From positions 1,922,001-1,986,000 of the forward strand of contig JASSKH010000009.1 of assembly GCA_031763025.1 (NCBI GenBank): a stretch of DNA of 64,000 nucleotides, written 5' to 3'. The position numbers and the translations under genes were made by a program. Position 1 is the stretch's first letter. Every line of letters begins with the position of its first letter. The stretch is from Macrocystis pyrifera. Lineage: Eukaryota > Sar > Phaeophyceae > Laminariales > Laminariaceae. Of the stretch, positions 21,956 through 34,204 are shown piece by piece. Below the pieces are notes generated by a model. It worked only from the letters and a program-made list of their open reading frames with translations, searched no databases and had not been told where the DNA came from.

Positions 21956-24745
21956 TTTGCCTTCTGACAATGTGCAGGGCGTTATTCATTCAAGATGAAA
22001 AAACTAACATAATTCGTTGAACACCCTCAATTTTATCCAACCTTTTCTCCTTCCTTGCGTATACTCAATTGACTACGCACTACCTTTTACCGATATATTT
22101 TCACTGACTATGTATCTATACGCCCTGCGTCCTACTCCGTATCTACATTCCATCCCCACGCCATTGGAAGTAGTCCTCCCTCCTCCTCTCTTCTCCCCCT
22201 GGCGGCCTGTCGGTCTCGAAGGGCGAGCTTATATCGGTGCACCCGGCGCGAGATCGCGACCTGGGTGGTCACCGATATGATCTGGAAAAGATGCTCCTTA
22301 CAAACCCCTTTTCTTGCTAGAGATCCCCCGTCCGTTCCTCCGATGATGCTCGTTGCCAGCTGGTCAATGAAATCGCTGCCTTCCTTCCCGAGGCGTCCAA
22401 AGCTTTCCACCGCGAGGGTGACAAGTTTATGGCTGCGCTCGTCGAAGGACACTTGTCCTGCACGAGCGTAGTGGTTGCGCTTTCGCGCCTCGGAAGTGGA
22501 GGCAGCTGATCCGTCTCGATCAGCGCTGCCAGCCCGCATGTGGACTCTCGCTTGGGGGTCTGCGTGCGTGATGTCGAGGAGTATCGCCTTGTTACGGTAC
22601 TCTGACGACGTAGCGTCTCGGAGGCCTCCCCTCTCGATCACTATATCCATGCGGAGGTTTCTGTCGGCGTTGAAGGGCGCTCCGCTTTCCGTTTGATGGC
22701 GGATGGACAACCGCTTGAAGGTGCGGGACAGCGCGTGGACTAGCGGCTGATGCTGGTTTACCTGCGCGCCTGCTCGGTGGCATGTGCGCGCGTGACGCGT
22801 GGTGACATCCGTCGCTTCGCAGCAGGGGCACCTCGTCGCTATGGGCTCCTCCATTCCCAGAAAGCGCCGTCCCATAGACACGAACTCCGAAGCCGGTATG
22901 ATTCGTGCCGTGTCCACAGGCCTTGCTCTCAAACAGGCGACAGCGCCTGGTCCCGATAGGCTCCGTTGCCGAGCCTTGGCAAGATCTCTGGTTTCGATTC
23001 CCCCGAACACGTCGTTCCGACTCGACGGGCCTGCTGCCTCGGGGAGCTGGTCCAGAGACGCAACCTACCGTTGGTACCGTACCCGGTTTACCTGCTGCCC
23101 CAGCTTGTGCTGCGCTTTGTGGGAGCTGATCGTTTGGGCTTCATGTGCCGGCAATGCCTCCATATCAGACTGCTCTGAGACTCCTCCCTCGTTCGCGCGA
23201 AACGCCCTGTTCCGCCAGCTTTCCGGGACCACGTTCGCCATTGCCTCCTCCGATACCCCATGGATGTCACGGAGGTCCCTGACGCTACTCCATAAGCGGC
23301 GAACGAGGTCCGAATTGGGCAACTCCCTTCGGACTTTTCCCCCCAATGGGCCGGAGAGGTCAGCAAGGACCTCTGGCACCGTCGCCACCAAGCTCCCAAT
23401 GGACGCTGACATTCTCCTTGATTCAGCCGATGACAGTCCAAACCCCCCGGCCCCTGTGGAGAGGCTCGCCTGCGCTTTCTGGTGGGGCTGTAGCGTCAAC
23501 CGGTTCGCCGGGCATCCGTCCGCAAAGAACGGCGATTCGTCCGCTATCCCTGGAAGCTCGAGAAGGCGCTCGAGCATCCATATTGCGCTATTGTCTGCCC
23601 GCTGACACGCGGGTAGTGACAGCTCCGGGTCCATTACCCGCTCAATGTAGGAGGTCCGCTTCACCATTGAACTGGTGGCGATGAGGTTCGCCGACTGTTT
23701 GTCCGGCATACGCGGCAGGATGCGCGCGAGTTGCTCTGCTCCCCCATCTCGGACTATCTCGACGGCGCTGTTCACCGCGAACGCATCAGTGCCTATGGGC
23801 ACGCCAACCACCTTTACCCCACCCCCTTCCGCAATGCGGACACCTATGCCCCCCAGAAGTGCTATCTCTTCCGACGTAGGCACATGCCCTTTTGGAGGCA
23901 AAGCAACCGTCTTGCTGGGGTTAATTGCAACGCCTATTTCGCACAGCTCGTGCTGGAGAAAGGGCACTACTCTCACCGTGTCCGGTGTAATCTCTGATAT
24001 ACCGATGCTGATGTCATCAAGGTAGGCAAAGGCTTCAACACCCCGGGGTTCAAACTCCTCACGGACCCGTTTGAGTATTGGCAGCAGTGGCATGCAGAAC
24101 AGCGCCGGGCCCATGGCATCCCCTTGCTGCACTCCACTGGAGCAGTCAATTTTACGCCGCTCCCCCGAGTCCATCTGGAAAAACGTAGGGGCGGGCCTCT
24201 CGCCGTAGCATTTAGCAATGAACGGCGTGAGCGCGGGCACGCAAGTGGCCGCCTCGGCAAGTACTGCCGTCCGCTTTACAGTGTTGAAGGCGTTGGAACA
24301 GTCGGTTAGGATGAGCCAGTTTCTTGCCTCATGGTGCACCCGGGCGCGTAGAGCTACCTGCTCCACCCCCCCTCGAACCCCTACCCCAAACTGTCTTGCC
24401 TCACGATTAATTTCTTCCAGCCGTGGCCGCCACTGCCGCATAGTCCCGGCTGCTAGAAGACGTCTCCATGTCATACCTACACATACGGGGCGACATTTTT
24501 CCCCCAAGGCAGTGAGGTTGGACTGCAAGAAGAGCTGCCAGAATTCCGGCGGGAATGCACCGGGGTCGTCGAAGATCCGCCTCCAAAAGGCCTCGATGCT
24601 AGCTCCAAACTTCTCGCGACCGAAGCCGGTCCTGATGACCGACTGCAGGTGTGAGAAGCGTAGACCGTCACTCCCCGCGCCTGATAACGCATTTCGTGAG
24701 TTGATGACGTCGAGGGCCACCTGCGAATCGAACTCTTGCTCTGGA
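21921..24745 (-). mobile_element. LINE copy 1 (reverse transcriptase + restriction-like endonuclease), 5'-truncated, one in-frame stop
   Basis: Non-LTR retrotransposon. The main reading frame runs 24720 to 22132 on the minus strand. The reverse transcriptase has GSDGLRFSHLQ, the finger/palm segment LTDCSNAFNTVKR, GVQQGDAMGP and the catalytic FAYLDD. The C-terminus has a Cys-Cys-His-Cys knuckle (CPCCEATDVTTRHARTCH) followed by RMDIVI and ILLDITHAD, the PD-(D/E)XK-like endonuclease pattern of R2/NeSL/CRE-type elements. A TAG at 23067-23065, where copy 2 has Tyr, separates the two domains; the frame is the same on both sides. Relative to copy 2 it lacks about 140 N-terminal residues. The 3' end is TTGTCAGAAGGCAA followed by an A tract (T run 21921-21949 on plus). 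It sits between two oppositely oriented SINE A copies. Confidence 0.9.
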
Positions 24746-25582
24746 CGTAATAATACAAAATAATAGTAAAATTCGGTAAAAATGGCATATAGACGAGGCG
24801 TATTACGCAGCTTGCAAAGTTGAGTATCAACTATTAATATTTAATCAGTCGAACTCACAGCTGACGTATTTCAAAATTTATAAAAAAAATAATAAATAAA
24901 CAACGACGCGGCGAGTAATATAGGTCACTCCAATTATACCGAGAAATTCGGCTGGCTGTAAAAAAGAGATAGGGGAATCTCTCAATGTGGGGTTCCTGGC
25001 ATAATCGAAGATATACATATAGAAGTAGTATTGCATACATACCGTACTACGTACCATACGATGTCATTAAGGAATGGTTGCTGAGTATATCCGGCATTTA
25101 TTCCACGTGTTGTGTTCGACAAACGAACGTTTTATCCTGGATTGCCCCTCCTGGGAGATTCGTTACTACTGCTGCTGTGTGTACTGTGCGTAAAACCGCA
25201 CATACATCCGATTTAGGGGAAAATACCTGAAAGTATTTAATAGAGCGTGATCCATTTTGCAGTGAGTGTGTGGTGAGAGATCGCTACACACCCATCTACA
25301 TTGTGAAGGTGTGTATCATATTCCCAAATATCTGCTGTTACCAACCGAGGTATTTGGCTTATTTGCTACTGCCGGGGTATTTCAGTAAACCTTGTACTTT
25401 ACGAGACAACTGGCAGTTGGCAACAGCAGCAGCAGCAGCAGCAAGCAGCAGCAAGCAGCAGCAGTGGCAGTGCTTATGGCAAACCATTGAAAACGCTCCA
25501 TCCAGTTGTTGATCAACAGTTTTTTCAGGCCCACTGGCGTTTATTCTTCAAGAAACAAAAAAACACTATTTATTTACGGGGG

Positions 25583-25935
25583 ACGTCCCCGGTGGCTTGG
25601 TAGGTGGTCCGCGAGCCTATCAAGATCAATTTAGTGAGTTCGAGTCTCACCGAGTGCATGCTCATAGGGACTTTTTCTTGCATAAAATTGATTAGCGGAA
25701 AGCGCGAGAGCGTGAGTTAGCTGTACATTCGATGAAAATCGACGAGCAGTGGGAATGCTGAACCCTATGCGCGATAAAAAATAAAGGCACGTACCGGGGG
25801 GGAGAAGGGACGACACCTGTGACCACGGCTTGTCCAGAAGATCGTCGAGGGTAAAACCTCCTACGAGTGGGCTGGGAAGTAAAAAGTGATGGATAAAAAA
25901 AATAATAAAAAAAAAATACAATGTACGTAGTATTG
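25583..25935 (+). mobile_element. SINE family A, tRNA-derived, copy 1
   Basis: The head contains an RNA polymerase III A-box-like TGGCTTGGTAGGTGG (25593-25607) and a B-box-like GAGTTCGAGTCTC (25636-25648) at tRNA-like spacing. About 280 bp of non-tRNA body and an A-rich tail (AAAAAATAATAAAAAAAAAA) follow. It is the inverted counterpart of copy 2. No complete cloverleaf can be drawn, so this is not a functional tRNA gene. Confidence 0.7.
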
Positions 25936-26039
25936 TTGGTAAAAATATAGGTACACATATAAAAACAACTATAATTACAATTTTTGAGGTCGTTGTCACT
26001 TGCTAGCTCTTGGCAGACAGACCGTCAGCTCTTCGCAAA

Positions 26040-26225
26040 CAGCCCTTCTTTGAAACAGCCGAACAGCCAAAAAACAACACCTTCTTCCTTCTTTGAAACA
26101 GCCGAACAGCCAAACAACCTTTCTTCCTTCTTTGAAACAGCCGAACAGCCAAACAACCTTTCTTCTTTCTTCTTCGCCAAACAGCCAAACAAGCTTTTCT
26201 TCTTTCTTCTTCCCGCAAACTGCCA
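26040..26225. repeat. Minisatellite GAAACAGCCGAACAGCCAAA
   Basis: Three copies of about 47 bp (TTCCTTCTTTGAAACAGCCG then AACAGCCAAACAACC) and degenerate extra units in which the GCCAAACAG word persists. Confidence 0.7.
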
Positions 26226-26289
26226 ACCAATAATAGACAGCTCTTCGCACGGCGCCTAAAAGAGGCGTCTCGCCTTCGACGAACGGCAT

Positions 26290-28790
26290 AGATAGGTGCA
26301 GCTGTCGGCGGCCAAGCTGCTGCTGTCGGTGGCGAACCTGCTGGTGCTGCAACCCCCGCCTCTACCTTCTCCACGCCCCCTAAGCTCACCTCCCCCTCGT
26401 CGAGAAGCGCGTGGTCCTTGCCCTCTGGCAAGAGAGCGGCAACGACAAAGACCGACCTGGTGCCGGCTGTTGTTTGCGACCAGTGCACGGACCAGCACTT
26501 GGTCAAGAACTCAAACGCCTGCTGGCAAAAACGTGGCCTTCGCCACCTGCAAGGATCTCACGTGCGTGGTGGCGGAATCATCCTGACAGGGCAACCAACT
26601 GCGAGTTCTGTGCTCGCCCGATCAAGGAGGGGACTGTCTCGTACTCCCTCGAGACTGCTGACAGTGGGGAGTGTCTTACGTCTATATGTGCATGATGTTT
26701 CCAGTACCTGGTACGTTTTTTTGGGGTTTTCAATTGCCTTTTTGCATGCAATCCTACGTCGAAGCGTTTATATTTAATTTTTACTCATCCATGCTCGTTC
26801 TTTCCCCTTCGTGCGTTGCGTCGCCTCCTCTTACACACAGTGCACGCGAACGCGCACATGCACAACTGTTTGCGGGACGTGCACGAAGGAACGGAGGATT
26901 CAGCTGTCGCCGTCACCGCTGCACGGAACGACGTGAGTGCTGCTGCTACTGTGGTGCATTTTCGGTGCATGCACACGATTTCTGTGTGTACATGTTTTGG
27001 TGACCCCACGTACTCATTTTTCGCTCGTTTTCGGCTGCCGCTGCTGCTGCTGCTGCTGTCAGCGCCACGTCATGAGTGCTGCTGCTGCTGTGCACCTGCT
27101 TCTCCTGTGCACTCGCTGCTGCTGTAGTGCTGCTGCGTTGTTGCCGTGCTGTGCACCTGCTGCTCCTGTGCAATTGCTGCTGCTGTATGTAGTGCTGCTG
27201 CGTTGTTGCCGTGCATCATGCTGGAAGCGTACATATTTTCGGATCGTCAATTCCGTAGGTTTTGCGATGGCGGCATACCAGGGTACATGCTTTTTTTCTT
27301 CCTTATTTTCATATCGTTGCTATGCTGCTGCTGCTGCTGCCAACGCTGCCAACGCTGCCAACGCTGCCAACGCTGCCAACGCTGCGGCGATTCGTTGCAG
27401 CTTCTGCTGCTGCTAATGCTGTGGCTGCTTCTGCTGCTGCTGCTGCTAATGCTGCCGCAATATCCACTGAATGTTCGTATGTACTCGGATTACTGTTTTT
27501 CTTGGTCGTTTTTGTACTCAAATGGTTCCTTTTGATACGTGAAAAAATATTTTTTGTCGTTTTGCTCCTGCATTTTGCGTACGTACTGCAATTTCTCGTT
27601 TTTGGCTTGGTTATTTTCATATATATCGTTGCTATGCTGCTGCTGCGGTGCTGCTGCGTTGTTGCCGTACATCATGCTGCACTTTTGTGTGTACATATTT
27701 CGGTATCGTCAATGAAATTCCGTAGGTTTTGCGATTGCGGCATACCAAGGGTACATACTTTTTTTCTTCCTTATTTTCATATCGTTGCTATGCTGCTGCT
27801 GCCAACGAGGACTATTGTTTTTATTGGCCATTTTTGTACCCAAATGGTTTTTTTTTTATCAAAGTTAAAAAAATATTTTGGTCGTTTTGCTCCTGCATTT
27901 TGCGTACGTACTACTTTTTCTCGTATTTCGTATTGTTGCTATGCCGCTGCTGCGTTGTTGCCGTACAGCATGCGGAGGTGGGTCTATAGTGAGGTACCAA
28001 AAATACTTTTCGGACGGCCTCGGGGTACATACTTTTTTTCTCCCTTCTTTTCATATCGTTGCTATGCTGCTGCTGCCAAGGCTGTGGCGATCCGTTGCTG
28101 CTTCTGCTGCTGCTGCTGCTGCTGCTCTGCTTTAGTGTTGCCGCAATATTCACTGAATGTTTGTATGTACTCGGATAATTGTGTTTCCTGGTCGTTTTGT
28201 GGCGCTGCTGCGTTGTTGCCGTACATCATGCTGGACATGATTTGTGTGTCTATTACACTTAAACTTGTGCGTGTGTATATATTTCTGTATCGTCGATGAT
28301 TTTTTTTGTGGTGCTGCTGCGTTGTTGCCGTATATCATGCTGGACGTGATTTGTGTGTGTACTGTACTACACTTGTGTGTCTACATATTTCTGTATCGTC
28401 AATGAAATTACGTACTTGCTGCTTCTGCTGCTGCTGCTGCTGCCGTCGTATAGCAAGCGATTACGTGCTGCTGTTGTGCCGTTGTAGAGTAGTATAAATA
28501 ATGAACTCTGCCCCCCCCCGTCCCCCGCCATTCCCTGCACGCCACTCCCTCCCCGCGCACCCTATATGTTTGCTTCGACCAGGTCCGTGGCAAGTGCTAC
28601 AACTGCCGCCTGACGGACTCCGCCACCAAAGACGGAGACATCGTCATCAAGCGCAAAAAGACTCCCTTCCATTTCGCCTGCTCCAGGGCTTCGCGGAATT
28701 CCGAAGCAGTACGCCAAGCAGATTGTCGCCATCCAGGACGAACGAAAGGAAACAATTTGTTTCCCACATTTCCCAAAATCACGATTATTT
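26290..28790 (+). pseudogene. Broken or poorly resolved zinc-finger-like gene: Cys-rich segments split by CTG-rich sequence
   Basis: Segments with Cys-x2-Cys pairs lie on the plus strand. One near 26470-26530 reads CDQCTDQHLVKNSNACW. A second near 26580-26670, in another frame, reads NCEFCARPIKEG. A third, after a good acceptor at 28582-28583, reads GKCYNCRLTDSATKDG and then TPFHFAC, a Cys-x2-Cys-x21-His-x2-Cys spacing. Coding character then continues as GIPKQYAKQIVAIQDERKE, but in a shifted frame. The frame changes inside otherwise protein-like text suggest a pseudogene or assembly errors. The metal-site spacing resembles the first half of a LIM or PHD/PARP-type finger, but no family can be fixed. 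The 1.9 kb between the parts is simple sequence and would be an intron. Confidence 0.4.
26940..28480. repeat. CTG-rich simple-sequence region with segmental duplications
   Basis: Many (CTG)4-8 tracts and a CCAACGCTG pentamer array (27339-27385). Longer blocks recur three or four times, such as TTTTTTTCTTCCTTATTTTC, ATATCGTTGCTATGCTGCTG and GCGTTGTTGCCGTACATCATG. The region grew by tandem and segmental duplication. Its Ala/Leu/Cys-rich reading frames are not genes. Confidence 0.7.
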
Positions 28791-29311
28791 CTTCCTACAC
28801 ATATCCAACGGGTTCAACAGCGAACAGATCCACATTCTGGGCCTTCCGCCTCGATACTACAGCGTCCTGGAAGACTATTTACATATATATCATGTCTCGT
28901 CCAAACTCCTATGCTGGCTACATCGAAATCGCGGCCGCCCAGCAACCATACAACATTTCCATAACCGTTGTCGTTGCCGGCACTGCTGCTTCCTCTCCTG
29001 TCCCAAACCTTCCTTTAAACAACAGCCTGTATGTTGTATATCATCCACATGCCAAGCACTACTCCACTCTCTCCCCACACTGATGAAAGATGTTATTCTT
29101 ATTATTAGACGAATGCCATTCTTACTCTTGCGTCACCCGATCTTACGTTTCACATTACATTAATAAATAAACGCGATTATTACATCCTTCACCGTTTCTT
29201 ACACAAATACGTTTAGTTTGGTTGGCTTTGGGCTATGTCGCCAATTAATTGCAGTAACTGTTATATGTACACGAAACGACGGAATACCCACTCCGAAGGA
29301 AAGCCTTGTAT

Positions 29312-29376
29312 ATATATATACATAGGTTTTTGTGTGTCTGCTGTAGGTCCTATTTACTCTATGGTCCCCCGTAATA
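29312..29376. mobile_element. MITE family TATTACGGGGG, copy 4 (right half only)
   Basis: Only the middle and right end survive (CATAGGTTTTTGTGTGTC to GGTCCCCCGTAATA). The left terminal repeat is absent. Confidence 0.6.
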
Positions 29377-29789
29377 ATAGTACGTAGTACGTGTATTTGC
29401 TTTGTGTTGCTTGTGCTGCTTCGTACGTACGAGGCGTTGCGTGCGTGTTCTTCAGAATCTTCTTGTGACCTCAGAGGGTAAAACTGACGGTATATAGTAG
29501 TGACGACTGCTACATACGGCAAAACGGTCACTGCTGCGTTGTTGGGGGATATAAATAATTATTGGTGTGCAAGGAGTCGTACGGCACACGACCGCAAGAT
29601 GATCTGTTATATGATACAGCAGTATCGGGCTATCTAAGTGGTCATTATGATATAGCCCGTAGTATCGAAGCCCTGAATAACCCTAAGAGTATTCCCGCTA
29701 CTACATACAGATATATCAGATTCTGCTTTAATACCACGTACGTACCTGTTATTAATACTACTACTGCTGGGCGCATGTTGTCAAAAGGT

Positions 29790-29895
29790 CTTATACTAAT
29801 AGTCCGTTGGGCTACTGATAAAAGGTTAACCGATCGACTACCCAATCTGAGCCTTATAGCACTCTCCCCCCGTGGAACGGACCGGATGGATATAC
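29790..29895 (-). mobile_element. SINE family B, head fragment
   Basis: AGTCCGTTGGGCTACTG, GGTTAACCGATCGACTACC and the block CTCTCCCCCCGTGGAACGGA match the truncated copy at 41749-41850. The B-box half is missing. Confidence 0.5.
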
Positions 29896-31028
29896 AATAA
29901 TACAACACCAGGCGAGAGGAGCTACAGACGATCTACTACTGTAGCTCTCGTATGCTATGATCCGTAGGGCTGAGGGACTCCACGCATCAAGAACGTCTGT
30001 GGTGAGATAAAATAAGGATACATACGGTTGAATGTGAAGATTGGCCTGGCAGGAGGTGGTGTGATAAACTCGTACGAACGGCCGAGTGAAGCGAATCCGA
30101 GCAAGGGCTGAAAGATACGAGCACTAAGATACATACAATATCAGGTACGACGAGCTCGGGGTCCAATACATACAACTTGAAGCGAAAAAAAAAAAAAAAA
30201 AAAAAAAAAATGGAGGTGGAGGACGAGGAGGAAGGAAAATCTATAGCAGCAGCAGTCGGTAGGTGGTCGGTGGTAAACCAACCTGTGCTGCGGTGAGCCA
30301 ACCCGGTTTGGGCTCCACGAAAAGCTTGTGGACACTGCTGTATTCGGACGTCGTGTACCAAGAAAGTGTTTTTTATTTTTTTTTTTTTTTTTTTTTTCGG
30401 GTTCATGATATTGTCGCCGTCTTGGAGCCTTTTTCTCGGTCTTCCTAAAGAAAACGAACAGGTAAACCAAATACAGCAGCAGTCGATTGGAAGCCGGTGG
30501 CAAACTCATTTGTGATACGGTTCGCCTACCTAAAACCCAGTTCAGTTTGGGACCTACTGTGGAGCAGTCGCGTGGATGTTCGGAAAAAGCGCGACGTGTA
30601 TCGGGTAGTAGGTCGACATACCCCTTTTTCTATTTCTTTTTTTCGGGATATCTTTCCTCTCGCCTTTGTTCTCCTACGGTATCTTTATCCTTCTTCTGTG
30701 AATATCTTCGGACGGCTCTTCTATCTTCCATCGCAACGAGCATTTCGAGAGGGGTTCTAAGTTCGTGTGCAACAAGCTGCGAGTGGGGTGAGGATATTAC
30801 TGGGGAAACATAACAACACGAAAAACGATGCACCGGAAGTCGTCTTGTATCTATTGAGTTACCAAGGCCTATTTTTTGGCTCTCTTTGTTCGGGCTGGAC
30901 GGGCCTTCTTCTTCTTCTTCTTATATATATATATATATATATATTATCTTCCGAAGGTTCCTCTATTAATACGAGTATCGTCCATCATCCATCACGAAGG
31001 TTTTCGCTGGTCGTACACATAGACTGCT

Positions 31029-34000
31029 GTGCTTCGAGTGGGGTCAGGAATTGCAGCGGAGCTTGACGAGAGTGTGGTGGTGGAGGATGGACGAGTGAAG
31101 CGGCGCGAAAGGTTTACGTCTGTCGAACACGGTGATCTCACCCTTTTACTCCCGTGGTTAATGGAGTATACCCGTCGAACATCGAGAAGACAGAGGGGTC
31201 AAGCTCGCGAAGTGACGGACGCTGATCTGTTCAAGAGGGCGTCTTCAGCATGCCGCCATCCAGGGGGGGTGACTGTCGCAGCACGCAGCCTCCTCGCGGA
31301 ACCACGCGCGCCGGGAAACGAAGAAACGTGGGAGCGAGTGAAAGCAAAGTTCCCGGAGGAGGATCAGACCGCCGTCTCCGAAGCAGCAGCGGCAGCGGTG
31401 GCTGCAAGTTCCTCCGACCCGGAGCAAGGGAGTGGGCCCAAGTGGCGCCCGGAGGAAGAATTCGACCCACAGGTGGCCCTCGAGGTCATCAACTCTCGCA
31501 ACGCGCTATCAGGCGCAGGAAGCGATGGCTTGCGCTTTTCGCACCTGCAGTCAATTATCAGGACTGGCATTGGGCGCGAAAAACTCGGGGCTGGCATTGA
31601 AGCCTTCTGGAGGAGAATTATCGACGATCCAAACGCCTTTCCGCCGGAATTCTGGCAGCTTTTCCTGCAATCCAACCTCACTGCCTTGGGTGAAAAATGC
31701 CGCCCCGTCTGCGTAGGGATGACATGGAGACGCCTTCTCACAGCCGGGACCATGCGGCAGTGGCGACCACGACTGGAGGAGACCAACCGCGAGGCGAGAC
31801 AGTTTGGAGTCGGAGTACGAGGGGGGGTGGAGCAGGTAGCGCTACGCGCGCGGGTACACCACGAGGCAAAAAACTGGCTGATTCTCACAGACTGCTCCAA
31901 CGCCTTCAACACGGTAAAACGGACGGCTGTGCTTGCAGAGGTAGCCACCTGCGCGCCTGCGCTTACACCGTTCGTGACAAAGTGTTACGGGGAAAGAACT
32001 GCTCCCGTGTTCTTCCAGATGGAATCGGGAGAAAGGCGCAAGATCGAATGCTCCAGTGGGGTACAGCAAGGGGATGCCATGGGGCCGGCGTTGTTCTGCA
32101 TGCCTCTCTTACCGGTGCTGAAGCGGACCGAGCGGAGTTCGAGCCAAAAGGAGTGGAGGCATTCGCCTACTTAGACGACATGAGCATCGGAATGATGGAA
32201 ATCACACCTGATACTGTGGAAGTTGTGCCTTTCCTACAGCGTGAGCTGTCCAACATTGGCATTGCAATCAGTCCGAGCAAAACGGTTGCCCTGCCCCCGA
32301 AGGGGCACGTACCTACGCCGGTACAAATCGCCCTTCTTGAAGGTATTGGAGTCCGCATCGCGGAACGGGGTGGAGTAAAGGTGGTTGGGGTTCCCGTCGG
32401 CACCGACGAATACGCGATGGAGAGCGCAATGGAGATAGTCCACAACGGGGGAGCGGAACAACTCGCGCGGATGCTACCGCGTATGCCAGACAAGCAAGCA
32501 GCCAACCTGATCGCCACCGGCTCTATGGTGCAACGGACCGCCTATATAGAAAGAGTGATGGACCCGGAAATGTCCCTGCCCGCATGCCTAAAAGCAGACG
32601 GAAACGCGATGTGGATGCTGGAGAAATTGCTTGATCTCCCGGGGACAGCAGAAGAAACGTCGTTCTTCGAGAATGGGTGCCCAACAAATCAGCTGGTCTT
32701 GCAGCCCTACCAACAGGCGCAGGCAAGACGGACCACGAGAGCCGGAGGGTTTGGACTGGCGTCGGCTGAAGCCCGGAGGATGTCAGCGTCCGTCGGAAGC
32801 TTGGTAGCGACGGTGCCGGAGGTGCTTGCTGACCTGTCCGGCGCTATCGGGGACAAAGTCCGGTGGGAGCTCCCCGATTCAGACCTCGTTCGGCGCATCT
32901 GGAACAGCATCAGGGACCTCCGCGATGTACATGGGGTTCCAGAAGAAGCCATGGCGAACATCGTGCCGGAAAGCTGGCGGGATAGAGCATTTCGAGGAGG
33001 AGAACAAGAGGACTCAGGGTTGTCGGTTGCGGAAGTATTGCCGGCACATGATGCCGAATCCATCAGCTCCAGCAAAGCGCAGCATAGACTAGGGAAGCTG
33101 GTAAACCGAGTCCGTTATGAGAGATACGTTGCTTCACTGGACCAGCTCCCCGTCGGCAACCCACGAGAAGAGAAAGAGTCGAGGGGTCTGGCCAAGGCCC
33201 GGCAACGGAGCCAATCGGGACCAGGGGCTACTGCATTCCTAAGGGCGAGACCTGTCGACGCGGCCAGAGTTATCCCACCGTCAGAGTTTGTGGCTGCGGG
33301 AAGGCGGTTTCTGGGGATTGAGGAGTTCCTAGCGGCAAGGTGCCCCTGCTGCGGTGCAGCGGAGGCTAATGCACGACATGCACGATTATGTCATCGATCG
33401 GGCGCGCAAGTAAACCAGCACCAGCCTCTGGTGCACGCGCTCTCCCGCACCTTCAAGAGGATGTCCATCCGCTACCAAATAGAAAGCGGGGGCCCTTTCC
33501 ACGCAAACAGGGATCTCCGCATGGACATCGTCATCGAGGCAGGAGGACTCCGAGATGCTACGGCATCAGAGTATCGCAATAAAGCGATACTCCTCGACGT
33601 CACGTATGCGGATCCACAGGCGGGGATCCACATGCGGGCAGGCAGCGCTGACCGAGACGGATCAGCTGCTTCCACTTCTGAGGCGCGCAAGCGCAATCAC
33701 TACGCTCGTCCGGGACATGTGTCCTTCGACGAGCGCAGCTACAAACTCGCCACCCTCGCGGTGGAAAGCTTTGGACGCCTCGGAAAGGAAGGCAGCCATC
33801 TAATTGATCAGTTGGCGACAAGCATAGTTGGAGGGACGGACGGATCGTCCCGAGCGCGGAAGGGCGTCTGCAAAGAACGCCTCTTCCAGATCATCTCCGT
33901 GACTACACAGGTCGCAATTTCACGTAGAGTACATAGATATAAACTTGCCCTGAGGGACCGCCAGGCCGCTAGGGGAAGGGAGGAAGAAGCCGGAGGAATG

Positions 34001-34204
34001 CGGCAAATACATGGGGATGGAACGTCGATGAGGAATAGAATATATTGTACTGGTAGCTAAAATGAAATGTTGTGGGGAATGGGATTTTGGAAACGACAGG
34101 AAGAGAAGCGTATGAGGGATACTACTGATTTAAGGAAGGATATTTGGTTTATATAGGAACGGCATATACGCTATTTTGTCAGAAGGCAAGAATAATAATA
34201 AATA
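31029..34204 (+). mobile_element. LINE copy 2 (reverse transcriptase + restriction-like endonuclease), one frameshift
   Basis: Same family as copy 1, in the opposite orientation and longer at the 5' end. The first frame (31029-32174) carries an N-terminal region with an Ala/Ser-rich linker, then GSDGLRFSHLQ and GVQQGDAMGP. Near 32130 the coding frame shifts, and the second frame (to 34060) carries FAYLDDMSIGM, the CPCCGAAEANARHARLCH knuckle and RMDIVI / ILLDVTYAD of the restriction-like endonuclease. The 3' untranslated region ends TTTTGTCAGAAGGCAA followed by an AATAATAATAAATA tail. The two copies align along their whole shared length with many scattered substitutions, so they are not a recent duplication of each other. 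The true 5' end is not visible; no poly-zinc-finger N-terminus is seen. Confidence 0.9.

Larger units (their letters stand above)
28790..31028. other. Unassigned stretch left of LINE copy 2
   Basis: Holds MITE copy 4, a SINE B fragment, poly-A (30186-30210) and poly-T (30378-30398) runs and a TA tract near 30925. No supported gene. Confidence 0.4.

Noticed and set aside
22799-23605. 268-codon plus-strand frame
   Set aside because: Antisense of LINE copy 1; no domain of its own. The same applies to 31364-31948 minus opposite LINE copy 2.
25583-25660. Possible tRNA gene on the plus strand
   Set aside because: No complete cloverleaf; it is the head of a repeated SINE.
27262-28299. 345-codon plus-strand Ala/Leu/Cys-rich frame
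   Set aside because: Built from CTG tracts and duplicated non-coding blocks; no splice or domain support.
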